From assembly GCA_002751075.1 (NCBI GenBank), contig NAOQ01000369.1, positions 23,778 through 36,796 on the forward strand: 13,019 bases of DNA, written 5' to 3'. Shown here piece after piece: positions 1 to 6,700 of the stretch. Position 1 is the stretch's first letter. Every line of letters begins with the position of its first letter. The notes below the pieces were generated by a model. It was not told the origin of the DNA, did not search any database, and worked only from the letters and a program-made list of their open reading frames with translations. This DNA comes from Ichthyophonus hoferi (lineage: Eukaryota; Opisthokonta; Ichthyosporea; Ichthyophonida; Ichthyophonidae). The translations under genes were made by a program, and so were the position numbers.

Positions 1-62
<62 letters not shown>
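1..62. repeat. (CT)n microsatellite, 31 units, truncated by the left edge
   Basis: Pure CT dinucleotide run from the first base, passing into imperfect T- and C-rich sequence up to about 230. It lies in the intron before the first visible SF3A3 exon and is too far (over 300 bases) from that exon's acceptor to be its polypyrimidine tract. Confidence 0.97.
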
Positions 63-72
<10 letters not shown>

Positions 73-384
73 ATCTATTTCCTTCAAACTCATTATCTGT
101 ATTTCAGACACAGTTCTTTTGTTTTTTTGTTTTCTTCCCCCTATATCTCTAATCCCCATAAATATCATTTGTCATTCCTTACATATCTCCTGTCTCCTTT
201 GCATTTCCTTTCTCTTTTTATATATATATAAAGTGTTTTTTTAATTTAATTATCAACCCCCTACCCCTACTCTACTATGCTACTCTATTTACACCTATAT
301 ATACATTATTCTTTCTTACGTGTATTCGTATGTTCATGTTTTTCTAAACAATGATCATCTGATGAAACCTCTTTATTACTATAG
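63..384 (+). other. 3' part of the SF3A3 intron preceding the first visible exon
   Basis: No open frame here resembles the SF3A3 N-terminus, so the initiator exon must be further left. The stretch is pyrimidine-rich, with a short TA run near 221-230. It ends in TAG at 382-384; that TAG is also an in-frame stop directly before the first codon of the exon, which supports the acceptor. A CTGAT branch-site match at 359-363 places the branch A 23 bases before the exon. Confidence 0.8.
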
Positions 385-485
385 CGCAAGGAAATAATCT
401 ATTCAGAACACCGTGTAAGAAAACTTGTGGAGGATATACAAGAGAAAAGCGCAAAGCTCTATGAACTATATGAAGACAATGATGG
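385..485 (+). CDS. SF3A3: SF3A3 exon A (first visible exon)
   Basis: Encodes visible residues 1-33 and two bases of Gly34. SEHRVRKL and [10 protein letters not shown] match the human region around SDHRTRAM and LRDLYDDKDG, a helical N-terminal segment. The acceptor is TAG at 382-384; the donor is GTATGT at 486. The exon ends in phase 2. Confidence 0.93.
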
Positions 486-3400
486 GTATGTTATGTTGTG
501 ATTTATAGATATTGCTTTTTGGTTTTCTTTTCTTTGCTTTAAAGTGTTGTGGTTCTATATATTTGTATGCATTTATGTATGTGTATATGTATGTGTCTGT
601 ATATGTGCCTCCATATGTATGTATTTATGCATGTATATATGTGTTTCTATATGTGCATGTATATGCAATTATGAATGTGTATATGTATATGATATATCCA
701 ATTATGATATATCTTAATTGGGTTTATTATAAGTAAAACATTTAACCAAGGCTGAACATTGGCTTTTCTTCCTATTTTCTACATTCCTATTGGTATGATT
801 GGGTAGATAGAGGAGTGTAAATATAGATGTAGGCTTATTTAAACGCTCTCTACAATAGCTTGCTTGTAGTTAAACAATTAAATGGGTTTATTTATACGCT
901 TAAAACAGAACACGTACATAGTTATGTAATGTATATATATATATCTTTGTGGTAAGTGAGAAAATAGGGTAACGTATTGGTACTTAACAAATCAATTAAT
1001 AGACCGTTTTATTTTTTACTATTATATTGATATTTATGCCATTTTATACATAATAAACACATAAAGGGTGCGTAAGATAATGGATTTTAATTGGCAAGAT
1101 ATATATATATATATATTACACCCTTGCTTTTAGCCTATTGTCATAATTACTTATATGCATATATGTATGTATATATCCTGTACACTATAGATCTCGTAAA
1201 GACATGTTAAAGGCTATTACCTGTGGCGATGACTTCACTGAATTCTATAACCGCATGGACTACTATAGTAGATACTTCAAAATGGTATGTGTATTGGAAT
1301 GTGTGTTGGTATGTGGGTTGATATGTGTGTTGGTGTTGGTATGTGGGTTGGTATGTGTTGGTATGTAGGTTGGTATCTGGGCTAGTGTGTCTGCATGCTT
1401 GTATTGCACTTATATATATAAATGATGTTACGATGTTCTCGAGATAGATACCCACATATACATGTATCCAAACCTTCACATATGCATATATATACATATT
1501 CATACATATACACACAGAACCCCTACCAAATGGTAGAGTTACCAGATGTCACATACGACAATGAACCAGAAGGATATGCCAATGGCAAAGGTATAGCTAC
1601 CTCTTTTATGATCCTATATATAGTATATGATAAATATTACTTCCAGTTGATTAGATGATTGTTATGTTATATATGCGTTTATATGTATCGATGCATGATT
1701 TGGGTATTTTTGTTGTAAGGATAAAGAGTGTTTTTTTTGGTTATATGTGTATACCAAGGAAATGAGCACGTAAAGATATAATAGATAGGGAGGGGTATGT
1801 GTAAATCCATATTTATCCTCATTTCATTAGTAGTTAAATTAATTAATTAGTTAAAGGCTTTTTTATGTGATGTCGTATGAAAATTTGAATTATGTGATAT
1901 CTTGTCTTCCACTGTGAGATTATATATACAGTTTCAGTTTTATATTTTTTTGAACCCAATAGGCACACACATATATACTTATGTACTGATATTATTGGCC
2001 CCTACATAGTCTTGGTATCCTTTACTGATGAGGAAGGTTACGGAAGGTTCTTGGATCTTCAGGAATTAGTAAGTTGGCCTGCTAATTACTGTACATACAC
2101 ATTATGTTAGTTATATTTTAACATTCTTTACTCATTGGTTCATTATTGGATATCCAAGTATGCTTTCTATATTTAACTACTTATAACTTTTATATTATCG
2201 ATTTAAAACCTATGTAGACTACGTCTTAGTGGCCAGTCAAATGGCGGTATAGATTAGTAATTCTTATGTGAAAGATAGGATACTCTTTAGGATAGCTTGA
2301 TTGGCCATTATATTATCTTAACTGCATGCTACTAATTATGATGAGAGTATAATAATTAATATTCCTGGAAAATATTATTATTATATTAATGATCAGTTAG
2401 ATGGATATAAGCAATAGTAATGTGTAATCTATTTATTTGACGAAAACGTTATCCAATCCATGATATGTTAATGTAGTAAGATAATCTAGCCAATCAAAAC
2501 AGATGGGTTCTGTTTTGTTATGGTTTGTAATTTTGAATTTTCACTGGCGAAAATATTTAATTTAGTAGACTTGATCTAAAACAATTCTTGCTCAGTGAAA
2601 TTATTCGGTATTATTGACTTTCAAGACATATATATTATTAAGATTTGTAAATGTGGTGCCGTTGGGTTTCCGTGACGTCATCTAGCTAAACCTTAATTAT
2701 ATAATATTAAAGTTACTTTTAACCAACTAAGAAAAAGGATAACGCAAAGATTATATGATGCATGGCCATTGGAGTAAGCTTTATTCAAGTCATGAATACT
2801 TACACGTATGCTTACCGAGATTGTAATTGAAAAGAATTTTATCCAATAACTTAGCGTAGTCTATTTTTATAATATGATATTAAAACATTTCTGCAGCACA
2901 ACCAATACCAGAACTTGGGAGACATTGAAAAGTTATCTTATCTACAATACCTTAATACGTTTGATCGGTTTGAAAACATTCCAGCCCATAAGAAGACTCA
3001 CCAGACATATAAGAGGTAAGTAACTAGAGTGTAGTTGGGTGATAGCATATGTATGGTTATATGTTCTTAGGTAGCTACTACCCAAATAACTCATTAATAA
3101 AGATTAATTGCCTATCTTTTATTGATTCAGCTCCAGATCACTTATATCTGATCTCTATAAATTGTCCCGTTACAGTATTTTATAATAGTATAACTATATG
3201 CAAGATAATACTTGTACATTAATATATTAACCTGTAGATTTGATAAATGTTTGGACATGGAAGAAGGAAAAGTATATAATATGAAAAGGAAATAATAGTA
3301 TGCAAATACGCACATACCAGTATGCATTACTTGATTACTAGATGTACATACATACATTCTTGCGTTTATTTTTAATGAAACTAAGCATGGGTTGTGCAGT

Positions 3401-3673
3401 TACCTTGGTAACCTCCTGACTTATCTCAAAGATATATATACACGTGCTATGCCTCTCGAGGACCTGGAGGTAGGCCATTCCTCCTATCGTATACTGTATA
3501 GTTATACACACATTGTTTCTACCTCTTTTATTTTTGTAGTATAATCATTGTCACGTCGTCTCTATTAATAGACAATGAAATAGTTGTTGTTAGAATCTAT
3601 TAGGGATGTGTTTTGAACTTCCCGTTGGCGTTGTTATTATTATTACTATTATTATTACTATTATTACTGTTAC

Positions 3674-3719
<46 letters not shown>

Positions 3720-6700
3720 ATTGCTAATATTATTCTTTGACGCATTCTTCCATTTCTTACTTTTTATCTTAATCATATAATACATTAGATAAATATTAAC
3801 AACCTATACCAATTTCACGTTTGTTAAACTGTGTTATTTTGGAAGAAATGAGAGCATTATTTAGTGTCACTACTACCCCTTCGAGTTTATATTTTAATTC
3901 GCGGTGTAATATTTTTATTGCTTTTTTACCACCCACTTTGCCTGCTTTGTCTTACGACTATTTTCTCTCTGTATTATCTATTAAAGTCCTTTTCTATGTT
4001 ATGGCTGATATTAAGTATAATAAACTCTTATGAGTATGTGTAGTTTTACCTTAGCAGCCTTCTATACATATGCACACATACACCCTAATTATGGTAACAC
4101 TCCCATACCCGCTAATACAAATTTGGGTCGGGCCATAAAGTGATTCGGGACTATACATATTACTTATTAGCTTATATAAGACATTACAGATGATATTACA
4201 CCATACATTCAATAGAATAATAACACAACTATTGGGGTATAAATATGATCCTATTATAAATTACACAAATAAGAATAAGACTATTATTAATTAACAAATA
4301 TATCTTATTATTGACAATCATGTGATATGTATGATTGTATGTATGCATGTATGTTATGTATGTATACCTGTATAACTGAGAACTAAATCCATCTCTACTC
4401 CTTGCTGTCCTCTCCTTTGATATTATGATACAGATGGAACTAGTAAAGGCTGGTGATGTGTTTGAAAAAGAGTGGGAGGAAGGCACTTTACCTGGTTGGG
4501 AACACGCAGCAGAGGAGGATGATTCGCCCGCAAATATGTTTTGCATAGCATGTATGTCTGTCTTTATGTTATGTAATTATTCCCGTTGGTGACGACTATA
4601 TTGATTAAAGAATATATTCGTAGGATGTTTTATTGTAATAGTGTATATATATTTACAATATCACAATAATGATTGCTAGCCTAAAAAAATTATTGGAGTA
4701 GTGAAGATACGTACAGATATAATTAATATTAAGGAGATATGGTTGGTTGGTTGTGTATGTGTACTACCAAGGGATTATATTTTGATTCTAGAAGGATGTC
4801 TTGTTTAATTACAGCCTTGTACATCGGTCAATAACATGTATATATGATATTTCATGCATGTACACATTCACTTATACACATACATAAAGGTCAACACCAG
4901 TTTGCCAAAGCTACCGTGTTCAAGGCACATTTGACGGGAAAAAAACATTTGAAAGCCATAGAACGTTTGAAAGCTTCGGGGGGAACAGAGAACTTAAACA
5001 TCAGGTACTACCTATCTCTGATCATTCTGGTTTTGTTTTGGTAACATTATCATAGACAATGATATGTTGATTTATATGATAGTATATACCATAGTATGTA
5101 TGTATGGTAATATATTACCTTGCTATTTAACTATATTATATATTTCTCTAAGATGCTAATCCGCTATACTATTATATTACAATACAATTACTGTGTTATA
5201 TCTTAGACCAATCGTACTTGATGGTATGAAAATAAAGATAGGAGAAGATTGGATTACTGGCACTAAATTTAGAAAGTACAATCAATAATAATAATAAAAA
5301 GGGGATGAGAAGTATATATAAATTCATTTTACAAAGATAGATTAATATGATAATTATAGATTAACCATACAATCTGACTGATGATTGGTCCTTTTTATAG
5401 AGAAGAAAAGAAAAAGCACGATGACGTTGAGAGATCCAAGAAAATGGCAATTGCCAAAATGGTAGGAACTGTGCCTTGGTGAATAGGACCTGTCTACCTA
5501 CATGCACTATACACACCAATAAGCTTTGCATACCTTAGATGTATTTTTCCTTTCTGGTAACTACACATATATCACAACCTATCCTAACCATTAATTGTCT
5601 TATGTACACGTTATTTCAATACCCAATTAGCTTGGGTGTTTAAAATCGCACCTGTGCCTGTAGTTGTTTAATCACCCGTTATTTTATTATGCATCAGTTA
5701 GTGTTGTTTGTCTTTCCATTCCTCTAACATGTTCTGATGTGATTGCATTCCTGATCTGATTGGTTATTCATTCAGCCAATTGTTTCATTTAGACTGGTTT
5801 TAAATCACCCAATAAGTTATCCTTACCAATGGAGACATGGCTATAAAAAATAATATATCTGCATTTGGACATTATTTCTTCTCGGTGTATATTATGGCTA
5901 AGCGAATAATTGGAACGTCTAAATTCATTATTATCTGGTTTATTTTTGAATCTTTTAAACCTGGCTTACGATAGGAATCTAGGGGACGAATCAAAGTATT
6001 CGGCTATTTTTTGCATATCCCTATCTCTATTGACTAATGGTCAGCGCTATGATGTAACAGGAGGTAGAGATAGCCTATCTAGCTGATCTTCTAGAAGAAC
6101 AAAGGAAGCAAACCCACACCAATGTGGAACGTAAGCAAGCACGTACTACCACCGAGCTCGAGGTATAGTGATATATATACTCTGTGAGTGTCACAGTTTA
6201 GATGGATTATTCAGCGCAATGCTTTGTTGCTGTTAGAAAAAATCATTACACTGGTATACTATTACATTAATATCACACTAGACCATACTAGCGAATAAGA
6301 TAATATTCAGAAAATTTTCAAGAGAGAGGACTAATTCGCATTTCTGTTTGTGTTTTTTTAACTTTATTTGCATTATGAGCGTATATAATATTCTATTACT
6401 CCATGTTTTCACACGGCCTGTAGGTTGCACTACTGGCGAGAAATTAATGAGCTTATATACGGGGCATTAGTACATAGATTAGGATTTATTCGATTTTTAT
6501 TACATCTCATTGAATAATTTAGCGTTTTATTCAGGCCTCATTCACTAAGGGCTAAGTATTGCTAAAAAAATAATATATATGATAATAATGGGTTATCCGT
6601 CACGTCTTAATATGTACAATAACCTTTCTATCGTTTAGCGCTATGTATTTTATATTAATGCTTTTGAAGATAATAGATTTCATATTGTTTATTCTGAGTT

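Noticed and set aside
512-736. Plus-strand Tyr/Val/Met-rich frame in intron 1
   Set aside because: It is produced by the TATG/TGTA simple repeat and lies wholly inside an SF3A3 intron.
1207-1515. Minus-strand His/Gln/Thr-rich frame
   Set aside because: It is the antisense shadow of exon B and of the 12-bp minisatellite.
2673-2680. CRE palindrome TGACGTCA as a regulatory site
   Set aside because: The same octamer also occurs within coding exon K near 6927, and an isolated 8-mer deep in an intron is not evidence of regulation.
3600-3785. Minus-strand polyasparagine frame
   Set aside because: It is the ATT microsatellite of intron 6 read in reverse; nothing outside the repeat supports a protein.
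4229-4546. Minus-strand 105-codon frame
   Set aside because: Its N-terminal part is antisense to exon G and the rest is intronic simple sequence.
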